Shown: positions 12,652 through 21,912 of the stretch, piece after piece
Numbering within the stretch: position 1 is the first letter of the stretch
How the letters are laid out: each line of letters starts with the position of its first letter
Source of the DNA: Pseudomonadota bacterium
GTDB lineage: Bacteria; Pseudomonadota; Gammaproteobacteria; Steroidobacterales; Steroidobacteraceae
Assembly: GCA_023423935.1 (NCBI GenBank)
Contig: JAFAEQ010000064.1
Coordinates: 1 to 64,000, forward strand
Reading direction: 5' to 3'
Length of the DNA: 64,000 bases
The notes under the pieces: model-generated
Seen by the model: only the letters and a program-made list of their open reading frames with translations
What the model was told of the DNA's origin: nothing
Database searches by the model: none
Program-made: the position numbers and the translations under genes

Positions 12652-13349
12652 AGCCCCCAGGCAATGGTTCCAACGGCATGCCTCCGGCCTATTCGAATCG
12701 GCACAGCGGCATCGGCATGACCTCGGCGCGCACGCGCGAACGTCTCGTGCAGCGATTGCGCGATCAGGGCATCAGCAATCCGGAAGTGCTCGAGCAGATT
12801 CGCAACGTGCCGCGACATCTTTTCGTCGACGAGGCGCTCGCCACACGTGCGTACGAAGACACTGCGCTGCCCATCGGGCTCGGTCAGACGATCTCGCAGC
12901 CCTATGTGGTCGCGCGCATGACGGAGGCGCTGATCGAAGGAACGCCGCCGCGCAAAGTGCTCGAGATCGGCACGGGCTGCGGATACCAGACCGCGGTGCT
13001 GTCGCCTTTTGTCAAATTCCTGTACAGCATCGAGCGCATCGGTGCGCTCCTCGAACGCGCGCGGGCACGGTTGAAGGAACTGAACATCCGCAATGTACAT
13101 TTGCGCCATGGCGATGGTTTTCAGGGTTGGGTCGCACATGCTCCGTACGATGGAATCCTCATGGCCGCAGCGCCGCTGGCCATTCCCGAGGTTCTCTTCA
13201 GCCAGCTCGGCCCCGGCGGTCGCCTGATCGCGCCGGTCGGGCCTGAAGGTCGCCAGCATCTCGTGCGCATCACGCGCCGCGGCGATGATTTCCACACCGA
13301 AACGCTCGGCCTCGTGAGCTTCGTACCGCTGCTCAAGGGTTTGGGGTGA
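12648..13349 (+). CDS. pcm: Protein-L-isoaspartate O-methyltransferase
   Basis: Pcm methylates isoaspartyl residues in aged proteins, starting their repair. The 233-residue protein has the substrate-binding stretch [18 protein letters not shown] and the SAM-binding motif [15 protein letters not shown], followed by the family end motif FVPLLKGLG. The ATG at 12648 overlaps the surE stop and has GGAAGGG just upstream. surE-pcm-nlpD is a conserved stationary-phase cluster. Confidence 0.96.
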   Translation: MKPPGNGSNGMPPAYSNRHSGIGMTSARTRERLVQRLRDQGISNPEVLEQIRNVPRHLFVDEALATRAYEDTALPIGLGQTISQPYVVARMTEALIEGTPPRKVLEIGTGCGYQTAVLSPFVKFLYSIERIGALLERARARLKELNIRNVHLRHGDGFQGWVAHAPYDGILMAAAPLAIPEVLFSQLGPGGRLIAPVGPEGRQHLVRITRRGDDFHTETLGLVSFVPLLKGLG

Positions 13350-13359
13350 CGAGTCGCAG

Positions 13360-14064
13360 GTGATGGCGCTGGCCCGCTGCCCATCCCTTCCCATTCGCGA
13401 ACGAAGCAGGTGGCGCCTGAGCCTGGTGCTGATCGCGCTCGTGCTCAGCGGCTGCGCAAGCGAGCCGCGCGGTGCGGGAACGTACATCGTGAAGCGCGGC
13501 GACACGCTCTATTCGATCGCGACGAAACACCGGTTGGACTATCGCGATCTCGCGCGCTGGAACGGCATCGGTCGCGATTACGTGATCCACCCCGGTCAGA
13601 TTCTGAAGCTCGGTCCCAAGGTCGGTGTGAGCAAGGCAGCGCCGGTTGCGCCAGCGCCTGTAAAGCGCGAGACGCCGCGACCGACCGGTCCGCCGATCAA
13701 GTGGCAATGGCCGGTCGATGATGGCCGCTTCACGCTCACGACGCGTCCCAATGGCGGTCAAGGACTCACGATCGAAGGGCGCGCAGGCCAGGACATCCGC
13801 GCGGCGAGCAGCGGACGTGTCGTCTATACCGGCAACGGACTGCTCGGTTACGGCCAGCTCGTGATCATTAAGCACAGCGAAATTTATCTGACGGCCTACG
13901 GCCACACGCAGGCGGTCGTCGTGCGCGAAGGCGATCAGGTCAGCGCAGGTCAGCGCATCGCGACCATGGGGCACGGACCTCAAGGCACGCCGATGTTGTA
14001 TTTCGAGATCCGCACCAACGGTTCGCCGGGAAATCCGCTCGCGTTGCTGCCGCAACGGCGCTAG
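13360..14064 (+). CDS. nlpD: NlpD-like lipoprotein, LysM plus degenerate LytM domain
   Basis: NlpD is an outer-membrane lipoprotein that activates the amidase AmiC at the septum. The 234-residue protein has a signal peptide ending in the lipobox LVLSGC (Cys near 32), a LysM domain (about 42-88, YIVKRGDTLYSIA) and a C-terminal LytM/M23 domain. The zinc ligands of active M23 peptidases are lacking: GLTIEGRAGQDIRAA sits in the HxxxD region, as in known non-catalytic NlpD activators. The start is a GTG at 13360 or the ATG at 13363. In most gammaproteobacteria rpoS follows directly; here it does not. Confidence 0.93.
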   Translation: MMALARCPSLPIRERSRWRLSLVLIALVLSGCASEPRGAGTYIVKRGDTLYSIATKHRLDYRDLARWNGIGRDYVIHPGQILKLGPKVGVSKAAPVAPAPVKRETPRPTGPPIKWQWPVDDGRFTLTTRPNGGQGLTIEGRAGQDIRAASSGRVVYTGNGLLGYGQLVIIKHSEIYLTAYGHTQAVVVREGDQVSAGQRIATMGHGPQGTPMLYFEIRTNGSPGNPLALLPQRR

Positions 14065-14737
14065 ACACGTCAACTGCGCAAGCACAACGCAGTGAGGGCG
14101 CAGTCGAGACATCAACAGCCTGCTTGAGTGTTTCCCTGCACAAGATTGCTGGTATTTGGCTGTCTTTCCAGCGTCGCGCCGTGCGTCGACTGCCGCGATC
14201 GCGATCTGCGTCACGTTCCTTGTGAGTTGGCGCGATCATTGCACTTGCAACGATCTTTCGATCACGACGAGTCAGTAGTTGCACTTCACGTCGTCGTGTG
14301 TCTAACATCCGCCCCCAGCGTCGCCGGTCACAGACAGGGTGATGGGGTGAAGGCGCGGGGGCGGAGGGGGATTCGAGGAAACAGCGCGAAGAAGAAAAAA
14401 ATCAGAAGAAAAAGAATACTTCGTCAAGTGAATGTTCCTCGTGAACACGCAGCGACGAGTTGGTCGAACGAACTTCAGTCCCTCGCGTCTTCTCCTCATC
14501 ATCTTGCGATGGGGAAGGACCGAACAAAGAGAATCCGACGAGTACAACGTGACTCGCACCGGATCTCGATCGAGACAAGACCCGAACGGGCGCTCGATAA
14601 CGAACAAGCTTGCCGGGATTCATCGGCCAAGCATCCAAGAATAAAGTGACGAGTGAGGGGGGATGGCGGAGGTCAGCGTGCCGGAAGGCGCGCTGACCTT
14701 CTTCTAGGTCAGGCCTTCCTGCAGAAGACACTTCGTT
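14065..14737. other. Gene-poor gap in the usual rpoS position
   Basis: This is 673 bases with no reading frame I trust. Bases 14385-14420 are unusually A-rich for this genome (runs of AAGAAGAAAAAAATC type). A hairpin with arms CACGACGA and TCGTCGTG lies near 14262-14300, and a second, long-looped one pairs CCGCCCCC near 14310 with GGGGGCGG near 14360. Two mutually exclusive hairpins lie at 14671-14719. A small RNA transcribed rightward and ending at 14705 is possible. No rpoS remnant is evident in the translated frames. Confidence 0.5.
14671..14705 (+). terminator. Strong hairpin with GGAA loop and pyrimidine tail
   Basis: GGTCAGCGTGCC, loop GGAA, GGCGCGCTGACC forms a 12-bp stem with one G-T wobble, followed by TTCTTCT. 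This looks like a rho-independent terminator for rightward transcription. Bases 14683-14698 can instead pair with 14707-14719 (GGTCAGGCCTTCC), which would break this stem. On the other strand the same structures lie just past the Mth938-like gene. Confidence 0.6.
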
Positions 14738-15112
14738 TCAATCGTTCACGAACAACGCCGCGACCGCGCGACGATCTTCGCTGACCAGCACGTTGTACGT
14801 GCGACACGCAGCACCGGTATCCATCACTTCGCAGCCCACGCCTTTGCTCATCAGGTGCGCGAGCAGCGAGTAATCGGGGAATCGCTGGCGTGATCCCGAT
14901 CCGAGCACGACGATCTCCGGCTGCAGTTCCAGAATGGCTTCGAAATCCTCGGCGCGCAGATCATCGACGCTCTGCGGCCGCCAGTCGGTCACCAGGCGCG
15001 CAGCGCTCAGCAGGCAGCTCGCTCGCACGATCTCTTCGCCCACGCGCAGTTCGCCCGGCGAGAAGGAGCGGACCAGCAGGATGTTCTGGCGGCTGTCATC
15101 GGTCAGTTTCAT
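14738..15112 (-). CDS. Mth938-domain (NDUFAF3-like) protein
   Basis: The 124-residue protein belongs to the Mth938/NDUFAF3/DUF498 family. The signature parts are SFSPGELRVGEE, the glycine-rich VVLGSGSRQRFP and GVGCEVMDTGAACRTYN. The eukaryotic member helps assemble respiratory complex I; the bacterial function is not established. The ATG at 15112 gives the family length; an upstream extension to 15484 overlaps the divergent rpfE-like gene and is a shadow. Structured sequence at 14671-14719 follows its stop. Confidence 0.85.
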   Translation of the reverse strand: MKLTDDSRQNILLVRSFSPGELRVGEEIVRASCLLSAARLVTDWRPQSVDDLRAEDFEAILELQPEIVVLGSGSRQRFPDYSLLAHLMSKGVGCEVMDTGAACRTYNVLVSEDRRAVAALFVND

Positions 15113-15208
15113 TCCGCTACGATAACGCACCTGCCGTCCATTCCGTGCCCGATGTCCCACGCCTGCTGGTTCCATTTCGTTTCTTCGAGCTTCACAGCCA
15201 CGGCCGCC

Positions 15209-16150
15209 ATGCAGGGCGCGACCGATGAACCCGGATCGCTTGCCAGAATTGCCGGACGCGGCAAATTGCGGCGCTGCTGGCATCGGCGCAACGCGGACGT
15301 GGCGTTGCGTCCCTGGCAGCGCGGGCTGCTCGGCGCACTCGGTTTGAGCGATGGGGAATATTCGAGCGCACCGCTTTGCGCGCTGGGCAGCGGCCTCGAT
15401 GCATCCGGGGTGTGGATGCATGCGGAGCCCGTACATCTCGTCGCCGGGCTCGATCGCCTCACCTTCGTCGATCTTCAGCGTCATGCGCCGTTATCCGTCG
15501 AGGAGCGTAGTGCGCTTGCCCAGGTACTCGGTGCGCAATTTCCTCATGCGCAGTTCACCTGGCACGCAACGGCCCAGAGCTGGCTCATTCGCAGCGAACG
15601 ACCGCTCGAAGTGCTCACCAGCACGCCCGAAGCCGCAGCCGTTCACGAGCTCGCCGAGGTGTTGCCGCGCGGCAAGGATGCTTCCGAGCTGCGTCGGCTC
15701 ATGACCGAAATGCAGATGGCGCTGCACGATCATCCCGTCAACACCGCGCGCGAGCGCAAAGGACTGCCCACGGCCAATGCCATCTGGTTGTGGGGTCTGG
15801 GCTCGCTGGCGCAGGAAAGCCATCCAGCGCAAAGCCTGCCGCAAGGCTGGAGCGACGATGACTTCACCCGAGGGGTCTATCGGCTGCACGGTGCGGATCT
15901 CGAACCGCTTGCCCCGGTGACGTCGATGATGTCGCACTCGAGAATCGCGCGACTAGCCGTTGCCCCCGTCGTGGAAGTCGAAGAGCTGCAACGCGAGTGG
16001 ATCGATCCGCTGATTCATGCGCTGGCTTCCCGTGAGATCGATGGCCTCGAGCTGGTCCTCGATCAATGGCGACTGCAGGCGGATCGCAGCGCATTGCGTC
16101 GTTTCTGGCGCAAGCCGCTGGCACCGTCGGGCTGGGATCAGCGCACATGA
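15209..16150 (+). CDS. RpfE-like / phosphoglycerate-mutase-related protein
   Basis: The 313-residue protein resembles the Xanthomonas RpfE group, often annotated as cofactor-independent phosphoglycerate-mutase-like. The recognition rests mainly on its place before recJ-prfB-lysS, the order of the Xanthomonas rpf region, and on its overall make-up, including LWGLGSLA in the middle. I see no alkaline-phosphatase-type metal site, so a mutase activity is doubtful. Start codons at 15152 and 15209 are both possible; the second avoids crowding the divergent Mth938-like gene. It overlaps recJ by ATGA. Confidence 0.6.
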   Translation: MQGATDEPGSLARIAGRGKLRRCWHRRNADVALRPWQRGLLGALGLSDGEYSSAPLCALGSGLDASGVWMHAEPVHLVAGLDRLTFVDLQRHAPLSVEERSALAQVLGAQFPHAQFTWHATAQSWLIRSERPLEVLTSTPEAAAVHELAEVLPRGKDASELRRLMTEMQMALHDHPVNTARERKGLPTANAIWLWGLGSLAQESHPAQSLPQGWSDDDFTRGVYRLHGADLEPLAPVTSMMSHSRIARLAVAPVVEVEELQREWIDPLIHALASREIDGLELVLDQWRLQADRSALRRFWRKPLAPSGWDQRT

Positions 16151-17868
16151 TCGCTGCTTCGATCCGCAGGCGTGAATGCGCCACCGACGTCGAATTGCCC
16201 GCGACGCTGCATCCGCTGTTGCGCCGGCTCTACGCGGCGCGAGGTATTCGCGCAGCGCAGGATCTGGAGCTCGGCCTCGATCAACTCATTCCGGTGCGAC
16301 AGCTCGGCGGCGTTGAGCGTGCCGTCGAGTTGCTGTGCGCGCATCGGCTGCGCGACAGTCGTATCGTCGTGGTCGGTGATTTCGATGCTGACGGCGCGAC
16401 GTCCACCGCTTTGGTGGTGCGTCAGTTACGCAGGCTCGGCTTCACGCGCGTCGACTTCCTCGTGCCCAACCGCTTCGAGTATGGATATGGGCTGACACCC
16501 GAGATCGTGCGGCTCGCCGCGCAGCAACAGCCTGCCTTGATCCTGACCGTGGACAACGGCATCGCAAGTCATGCCGGGGTTGCCGAGGCGAACGCGCTGG
16601 GGATCGAGGTGCTGGTCACCGATCATCACTTGCCTGCAGCGACATTGCCCGATGCAGCGGCGATCGTGAATCCGAACGCGCCGGGCGACTCTTTCCCGAG
16701 CAAAGCGCTCGCCGGCGTGGGTGTCGCGTTCTATCTGATGGCTGCGCTGACGCGCGAATTCCAGACTCGCGGAATCGAGCCGAACGCACCCTCGGTGGCA
16801 GAACTCCTGGACCTCGTTGCGCTGGGAACGGTGGCGGATCTCGTGCCGCTCGATCGCAACAATCGGATCCTCGTCCAGCAGGGATTGCGGCGGATTCGCG
16901 CGGGACGATGTCTGCCCGGTATCCGGGCGTTGCTCGAAGTCGCCAATCGCACAGCGGAGCATGTCGTCGCCTCGGACCTGGGATTTCAGGTTGGCCCGCG
17001 GCTCAACGCCGCAGGTCGCCTCGACGACATGTCGGTCGGCATTCAATGTCTGCTCGCGGAGGATATCGACACCGCGCGCGTATTCGCCGGCCGGTTGTCG
17101 CAGCTCAATCAGGATCGGCGCGAGCTCGAACTGCAGATGCAGCAGGAGGCGATGCTCACGATCGCCGACATGCGCGACACTTCCGCGCTGCCGCTTGGGC
17201 TTTGTCTCTTCGATGAGACCTGGCATCAGGGCGTGGTCGGTCTGGTCGCTTCGCGGGTGAAGGATCGCGTGCATCGCCCCGTGATCGCACTGGCGCGAGC
17301 AGACGAACGTTGGCTGAAAGGCTCGGCTCGTTCGGTCAGCGGCGTTCATATCCGCGACGTGCTCGATGCGGTCGCAGCGCGTCATCCGGGGCTCATCGAA
17401 AAGTTCGGCGGACACGCAATGGCTGCAGGGCTCACGTTGCCGGCGGCGCGTTTCGAAGAATTCAGTCAGGCGTTCGACGCAGAAGTCTCTCGCTGGATGA
17501 CGCATGACGACACCCGCGGCGTCGTCCACTCCGACGGTGAGCTGGATCCGGATCAGATCACGATCGATGTCGCACAGCTGCTGCGCAGCTCCGGTCCCTG
17601 GGGCCAGGCCTTTCCGGAACCCTTGTTCGACGGAGAGTTCGAGGTGCGCAGCGTTCGCACGCTCAGCGAACGGCATCTGAAGATGCAAGTACAGGCGCCA
17701 CGCGGTCCGGCGCTCGAGGCCATTTCATTCCGCCATTTCGATCACGACGATGCCCCGCTCGTCGAACCGAACCATCGAGTCCAGCTTGCGTATCGTCTCG
17801 ACGTGAATCGATACAACGGCCTGGAGAAGGTGCAGCTCCTCGTCGAGTACGTGAAGGTGATCGGCTGA
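16147..17868 (+). CDS. recJ: Single-stranded-DNA-specific exonuclease RecJ
   Basis: RecJ is the 5'-3' single-strand exonuclease of recombination and mismatch repair. The 573-residue protein shows the DHH phosphoesterase motifs: VVGDFDADGATST (motif I), LTVDNGIAS, TDHHLP (the DHH motif), then a DHHA1 region with GGHAMAAGL and a C-terminal OB-type domain. The length matches E. coli RecJ (577). It begins inside the rpfE-like stop (ATGA). Confidence 0.97.
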   Translation: MIAASIRRRECATDVELPATLHPLLRRLYAARGIRAAQDLELGLDQLIPVRQLGGVERAVELLCAHRLRDSRIVVVGDFDADGATSTALVVRQLRRLGFTRVDFLVPNRFEYGYGLTPEIVRLAAQQQPALILTVDNGIASHAGVAEANALGIEVLVTDHHLPAATLPDAAAIVNPNAPGDSFPSKALAGVGVAFYLMAALTREFQTRGIEPNAPSVAELLDLVALGTVADLVPLDRNNRILVQQGLRRIRAGRCLPGIRALLEVANRTAEHVVASDLGFQVGPRLNAAGRLDDMSVGIQCLLAEDIDTARVFAGRLSQLNQDRRELELQMQQEAMLTIADMRDTSALPLGLCLFDETWHQGVVGLVASRVKDRVHRPVIALARADERWLKGSARSVSGVHIRDVLDAVAARHPGLIEKFGGHAMAAGLTLPAARFEEFSQAFDAEVSRWMTHDDTRGVVHSDGELDPDQITIDVAQLLRSSGPWGQAFPEPLFDGEFEVRSVRTLSERHLKMQVQAPRGPALEAISFRHFDHDDAPLVEPNHRVQLAYRLDVNRYNGLEKVQLLVEYVKVIG

Positions 17869-17995
17869 GCAGGGAGGCAAATGGCGCGTGCGTCGGTCAA
17901 CCTCCTGCTTAGCCGTCGCGCCACTCATCGTGCATCACTGACCGTGCATCACTCTGCTATCATCGCCGCCCTTCGTTTTCTGGTTCGCTTTTCCC

Positions 17996-19091
17996 ATGGA
18001 AGTCAATCACATCCGCCGCACCATCGACGATCTCTCGGAGCGCAGTGAAGCTCTTCGGAGGTTTCTTTGAGTACGACAACAAGCACGATCGGCTGACCGA
18101 GGTCAGTCGCGAACTGGAAGATCCCGCGATCTGGAACACCCCTGACAAGGCGCAGGAGCTCGGTCGCGAGCGCGCGCGTCTGGATGCCGTCGTCGGCACG
18201 CTGGATCGGATTCGCAACGGTCTGGGCGATGCGCAGGCGCTGCTCGACATGGCCGTCGCGGAGGACGACGAGTCCACCGCGAACGACGTGCAGGGCGATC
18301 TCGCCTCGATCGAGCAGGACCTCAAGAAGCTCGAGTTCCAGCGCATGTTCCCGGGCAAGATGGATTCGCACAGCGCGTTCCTCGATATTCAGGCGGGCGC
18401 GGGCGGCACCGAAGCGCAGGACTGGGCGCAGATGCTGATGCGTATGTATCTGCGCTGGGGCGAGGCGCATGGCTTTCAGACCGAAGTGGTCGATACCAGC
18501 GACGGTGAAGTGGCGGGTATCAAGAGCTGCACGATCAACTTCACGGGCGAATATGCGTATGGCTGGCTGCGGACGGAAACGGGCGTCCATCGCCTGGTGC
18601 GCAAGTCGCCATTCGATTCCAACGCACGTCGACACACATCGTTCGCGTCCGTGTTCGTATCGCCCGAGGTCGACGACGACATCGAGATCTCCATCAATCC
18701 CGCCGACCTGAAAACGGACGTCTATCGCTCGAGCGGTGCCGGCGGTCAGCACGTGAACAAGACCGAATCGGCCGTGCGCATCACGCACATGCCGACGGGT
18801 ATCGTCGTGGCGTGTCAGGCTGAGCGCAGTCAGCACAAGAATCGCGACAAGGCGATGAAGATGTTGAAGGCCAAGCTCTACGAGCTGGAGGTCAACAAGC
18901 GCAACGCCGCAGCGAAGGTGCTCGAAGACGCAAAGTCGGACGTGAGCTGGGGCAACCAGATCCGCTCCTACGTCCTCGATCAATCGCGCATCAAGGATCT
19001 GCGCACCAACGTCGAAATCGGCAATACCACCGCGGTGCTCGACGGTGATCTGGATCCATTCCTCGAAGCGAGCTTGAAGCAGGGCCTTTGA
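17996..19091 (+). CDS. prfB: Peptide chain release factor 2 with programmed +1 frameshift
   Basis: RF2 releases the finished chain at UGA and UAA codons. Translation starts at the ATG at 17996, reads 24 codons to CTT, meets TGA at 18068-18070, and shifts +1 to continue at 18069 for a 364-residue product (E. coli 365). The 3' frame has the tripeptide SPF in the codon-recognition loop ([12 protein letters not shown]) and the catalytic GGQ in [14 protein letters not shown]. The frameshift makes RF2 self-limiting. A pair of GTGCATCACT repeats and a possible -10 (TATCAT at 17958) lie upstream. Confidence 0.96.
18056..18070 (+). promoter_or_regulatory. prfB programmed frameshift site
   Basis: An internal Shine-Dalgarno-like CGGAGG (18056-18061) is followed by TTT, then CTT-TGA-G. 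The canonical E. coli site is AGGGGG-TAT-CTT-TGA-C, so the spacing and slippery CTT-TGA are conserved. The codon before CTT and the base after TGA differ. After the shift, Leu is followed by Glu (GAG) rather than the usual Asp (GAC). Confidence 0.9.
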
Positions 19092-19100
19092 GGAAGGGGA

Positions 19101-19195
19101 GCCGCAAGGACCGCATAAAAGACGGAAATAGGGTAAGAGATAAGGAATGTTGCCCGCTCTCGTCGTCTCGTGATCTTTTTTGCGGTCTTTGCGGC
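19101..19195. repeat. Inverted repeat, family 1 (prfB-lysS gap)
   Basis: The left arm (19101-19122, beginning GCCGCAAGGACCGCAT) and right arm (19174-19195, containing TTTGCGGTCTTTGCGGC) are complementary at 20 of 22 positions, around a 51-base loop. Close copies of the arms occur at 40578-40929, so this is a dispersed intergenic element and not a one-off terminator. It ends 24 bases before the lysS ATG. Confidence 0.75.
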
Positions 19196-19218
19196 CGCTC
19201 TTGTTCTGAATCAAACCT

Positions 19219-20724
19219 ATGACCGACCAAACCCAACCTCCGCAGGATGAGAACAAGCTGATCGCCGAGCGGCGCGCGAAGCTCGAGAAACTGCGTGCAG
19301 CTGGCATCGCATTTCCGAATGACTTTCGTCGTGACGCGCTGGCAGATCAGTTGCTGACCGCCTATAGCGAGCGTGCGCCGGAATGGTTCGATCAGAACAT
19401 CATTCCGGTGAAGGTCGGCGGTCGCATGATGGCCAAGCGCATCATGGGCAAGGCGAGCTTCGCGAAGATCATGGATCGCAGCGGACAGATTCAGCTGTTC
19501 CTGCAGCGCGATTCGCTGGGCGAAGTCTATGAGGAGTTCAAGGGCTGGGACGTCGGCGACATCCTCGGTGCCGAAGGCGTGCTGTTCAAGACGAAGACCG
19601 GTGAGCTGTCGATCCGCGTCGAGAAACTGCGTCTTTTGACCAAGTCATTGCGTCCGCTGCCGGACAAGTGGCACGGCCTGTCGGATCAGGAGACTCGCTA
19701 TCGTCAGCGCTACGTCGATCTGATCATCAGTCCGGAGAGCCGGCAGGTCTTCCAGACCCGCACGCGGATCGTGAAATTCCTGCGCGATCTGCTGGACTCC
19801 ATGGGCTTCATGGAAGTCGAAACGCCGATGATGCAGCAGATCGCTGGCGGTGCCGCTGCGAAGCCGTTCGTCACGCATCACAACGCGCTCGACATGGACC
19901 TGTATCTGCGCATCGCTCCCGAGCTGTATTTGAAGCGACTGGTCGTCGGGGGCTTCGAGCGTGTGTACGAGATCAATCGCAACTTCCGCAACGAAGGTGT
20001 GTCGACTCGCCACAACCCCGAGTTCACGATGCTCGAGCTGTATCAGGCTTATGCGAGCTACGGCGATCTCATGGCGCTGGTCGAGCAAATGTGTCAGGGC
20101 ATCTGCGATTCGATCTGCGGGACGCGCCAGATCGAGTATCAGGGGCAGACGTTCGATTTCGCTCAGCCCTTCCGCCGCGTGACGGTCGAAGATCTCATCG
20201 TGGAATTCAATGGTGGAATCGATCGTTCGAAACTGCGTGACGTGGCGTACCTGCGCACACAGTGCGAGCGGCTCGGGATCAAGTACGGGGAAGGCGACGG
20301 CGCAGGGAAGCTGCAGATCGAAATCTTCGAGAAGACCGCCGAGCACGAATTGCAGGCGCCGACGTTCGTTTGCGCGTACCCGGCCGAAGTGTCGCCGCTC
20401 GCGCGCCGCAATGATGCGGACCCGTTCATCACGGATCGTTTCGAGTTCTTCGTGGGCGGTCGCGAGCTCGCGAACGGCTTTTCGGAGCTCAACGATCCTG
20501 AAGATCAGGCCGCACGTTTTCTCGATCAGTTGAAGCGCAAGTCTGCGGGCGACGAAGAGGCGATGCAGTACGACGCGGATTACGTCCGCGCGCTCGAGTA
20601 CGGCCTGCCGCCCACCGCAGGACTGGGCGTGGGTATCGACCGACTCGTCATGCTGTTCACGAACTCGCCGTCGATCCGCGACGTGCTGCTGTTCCCGTAC
20701 ATGCGCCCGGAGATCGAGAAGTAA
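19219..20724 (+). CDS. lysS: Lysyl-tRNA synthetase, class II
   Basis: LysS charges tRNA-Lys. The 501-residue protein has an N-terminal OB-fold anticodon-binding domain (about residues 60-165) and a class II catalytic core with motif 2 region [18 protein letters not shown] and motif 3 [12 protein letters not shown]. The prfB-lysS order is the same as in E. coli. It is convergent with ygfZ; the two stops nearly touch. Confidence 0.98.
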   Translation: MTDQTQPPQDENKLIAERRAKLEKLRAAGIAFPNDFRRDALADQLLTAYSERAPEWFDQNIIPVKVGGRMMAKRIMGKASFAKIMDRSGQIQLFLQRDSLGEVYEEFKGWDVGDILGAEGVLFKTKTGELSIRVEKLRLLTKSLRPLPDKWHGLSDQETRYRQRYVDLIISPESRQVFQTRTRIVKFLRDLLDSMGFMEVETPMMQQIAGGAAAKPFVTHHNALDMDLYLRIAPELYLKRLVVGGFERVYEINRNFRNEGVSTRHNPEFTMLELYQAYASYGDLMALVEQMCQGICDSICGTRQIEYQGQTFDFAQPFRRVTVEDLIVEFNGGIDRSKLRDVAYLRTQCERLGIKYGEGDGAGKLQIEIFEKTAEHELQAPTFVCAYPAEVSPLARRNDADPFITDRFEFFVGGRELANGFSELNDPEDQAARFLDQLKRKSAGDEEAMQYDADYVRALEYGLPPTAGLGVGIDRLVMLFTNSPSIRDVLLFPYMRPEIEK

Positions 20725-21582
20725 TCAGTTGATGGGGTAGGGCAGGGCGAGCGGTTCCAGCCGTGTGTCGCCGACGGTGAGCTCGCTGTCGCGTTGCGCG
20801 AGATTGACGACGGCGAGCAGCTCGCAACCTTCCGGAGTCTGGATCGCATCGACGACATCGCCTGCGTGTGCGCCGGCGCTCGTCACTCGCGTGCCGGGCA
20901 CGGGTGCGTCCGTCCCCGCTTTGAATCGCAGCATCCGACGCTTCACCGTCCCGCGAAAATGCGTGCGCGCGATGATCTCCTGTCCCGTGTAGCAGCCCTT
21001 CTCGAAACTCACACCTCCGAGCAGATCGAGGTTGAGCATCTGCGCGACGAAGGCTTCGTGCGTGGCCGAATACACCTGCGGAAGTCCGGCGCGGATGTCT
21101 GCGAGATGCCAGCGATCGGCTCCCTCTGCATCGCTCGCCTGAACCTGCGATGCGGGGAGAAGCCACAAGGTTCTCGCTGCCGAGCCCGGCCAACGCACGC
21201 GACTCACGCCGTCCTGATAATGATGCGTCTGCGGTTCAGCATCGAAAGCATCGTCGCTGCCGCGGATCTCGAGCGTTCCGGCCAGCGGTTCGATCCGCAC
21301 CTTGGCGCGCAGCGTGTACTTTTTAAGTCGCGCGATAGTCGCTTCCACGAGTTGCGAGGACACGATCAGCACGATCCCTTCCGGTCGTGACAGAAGCCAC
21401 ACGACTGCCTGCACGCGACCCTGTGCAGAGTTCACGCTCGCCAGTTCCATCCACGCAGGTGTGAGTGTGTCCAGATCCAGGCTCAGCTGGCCCTGCAGAT
21501 AGTTCGCCGCATCCGGCCCGCTGACCAGGATGGCTGCGTACTGTGGCAGCGCGTACGGGGAAGAGGACATCGTGTAGTTCAT
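20725..21582 (-). CDS. ygfZ: Folate-dependent Fe-S cluster protein YgfZ
   Basis: YgfZ uses tetrahydrofolate to support assembly or repair of certain iron-sulfur enzymes. The 285-residue protein has the family signature KGCYTGQEIIARTHFRG with its conserved Cys, and an aminomethyltransferase (GcvT)-like fold. Start choice lies between ATGs at 21582 and 21570. Its position next to sdhE and the sdh genes is common in proteobacteria and fits a role in building Fe-S enzymes such as succinate dehydrogenase. Confidence 0.92.
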   Translation of the reverse strand: MNYTMSSSPYALPQYAAILVSGPDAANYLQGQLSLDLDTLTPAWMELASVNSAQGRVQAVVWLLSRPEGIVLIVSSQLVEATIARLKKYTLRAKVRIEPLAGTLEIRGSDDAFDAEPQTHHYQDGVSRVRWPGSAARTLWLLPASQVQASDAEGADRWHLADIRAGLPQVYSATHEAFVAQMLNLDLLGGVSFEKGCYTGQEIIARTHFRGTVKRRMLRFKAGTDAPVPGTRVTSAGAHAGDVVDAIQTPEGCELLAVVNLAQRDSELTVGDTRLEPLALPYPIN

Positions 21583-21666
21583 TCGTGAAATCCGAAACGA
21601 CCCATCGTCACTTGATATACCGCCCAGGCTCCTCGCCACGTGGGGCTTCTGGCAGACTACGCCGCC

Positions 21667-21882
21667 ATGCCCAGCACCCGCCAGGAATCACCGGTTACTT
21701 CGACTTCTGCCGTCCCGACCGAGACGGACGCTGCGCCTGCAGTCTCTCCCAACGTGCCGACGACTTCTGCAGATTCAACGTCGCGCGCTGATGCACGCCC
21801 GATCGAGATCGGTGGACGTGAAGGTCCGGAGCCCACGCGCTTCGGAGATTGGGAGCGGCGCGGTCGCTGCATCGATTTCTGA
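21667..21882 (+). CDS. SDHAF4-like succinate dehydrogenase assembly factor (DUF1674)
   Basis: The 71-residue protein has a disordered Ser/Thr/Pro-rich first half and the DUF1674/SDHAF4 signature at the C-terminus: EIGGREGPEPTRFGDWE followed by a short RGRCIDF end. In mitochondria SDHAF4 binds flavinated SDHA, protects it, and hands it to SDHB. The gene stands immediately before sdhC, so the sequence family and context agree. The ATG at 21667 is the better start; a GTG at 21640 would add nine residues. Confidence 0.85.
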   Translation: MPSTRQESPVTSTSAVPTETDAAPAVSPNVPTTSADSTSRADARPIEIGGREGPEPTRFGDWERRGRCIDF

Positions 21883-21912
21883 CGGCCCCCGAATCGTTAT
21901 GGAGTGCGCCTC

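Noticed and set aside
13360..14064. nlpD considered as an active zinc peptidase
   Set aside because: The metal-binding His/Asp of the LytM fold are absent, as in known NlpD activators.
14128..14731. Open frames of 100-170 residues on both strands in the rpoS-position gap
   Set aside because: Composition is low-complexity and the translations resemble no family; the region is better described as non-coding with hairpins.
17996..19091. prfB looks like a broken gene with an early in-frame stop
   Set aside because: The stop follows CTT in the known RF2 programmed frameshift context with an upstream ribosome-binding-like site, and both parts join to a full-length protein.
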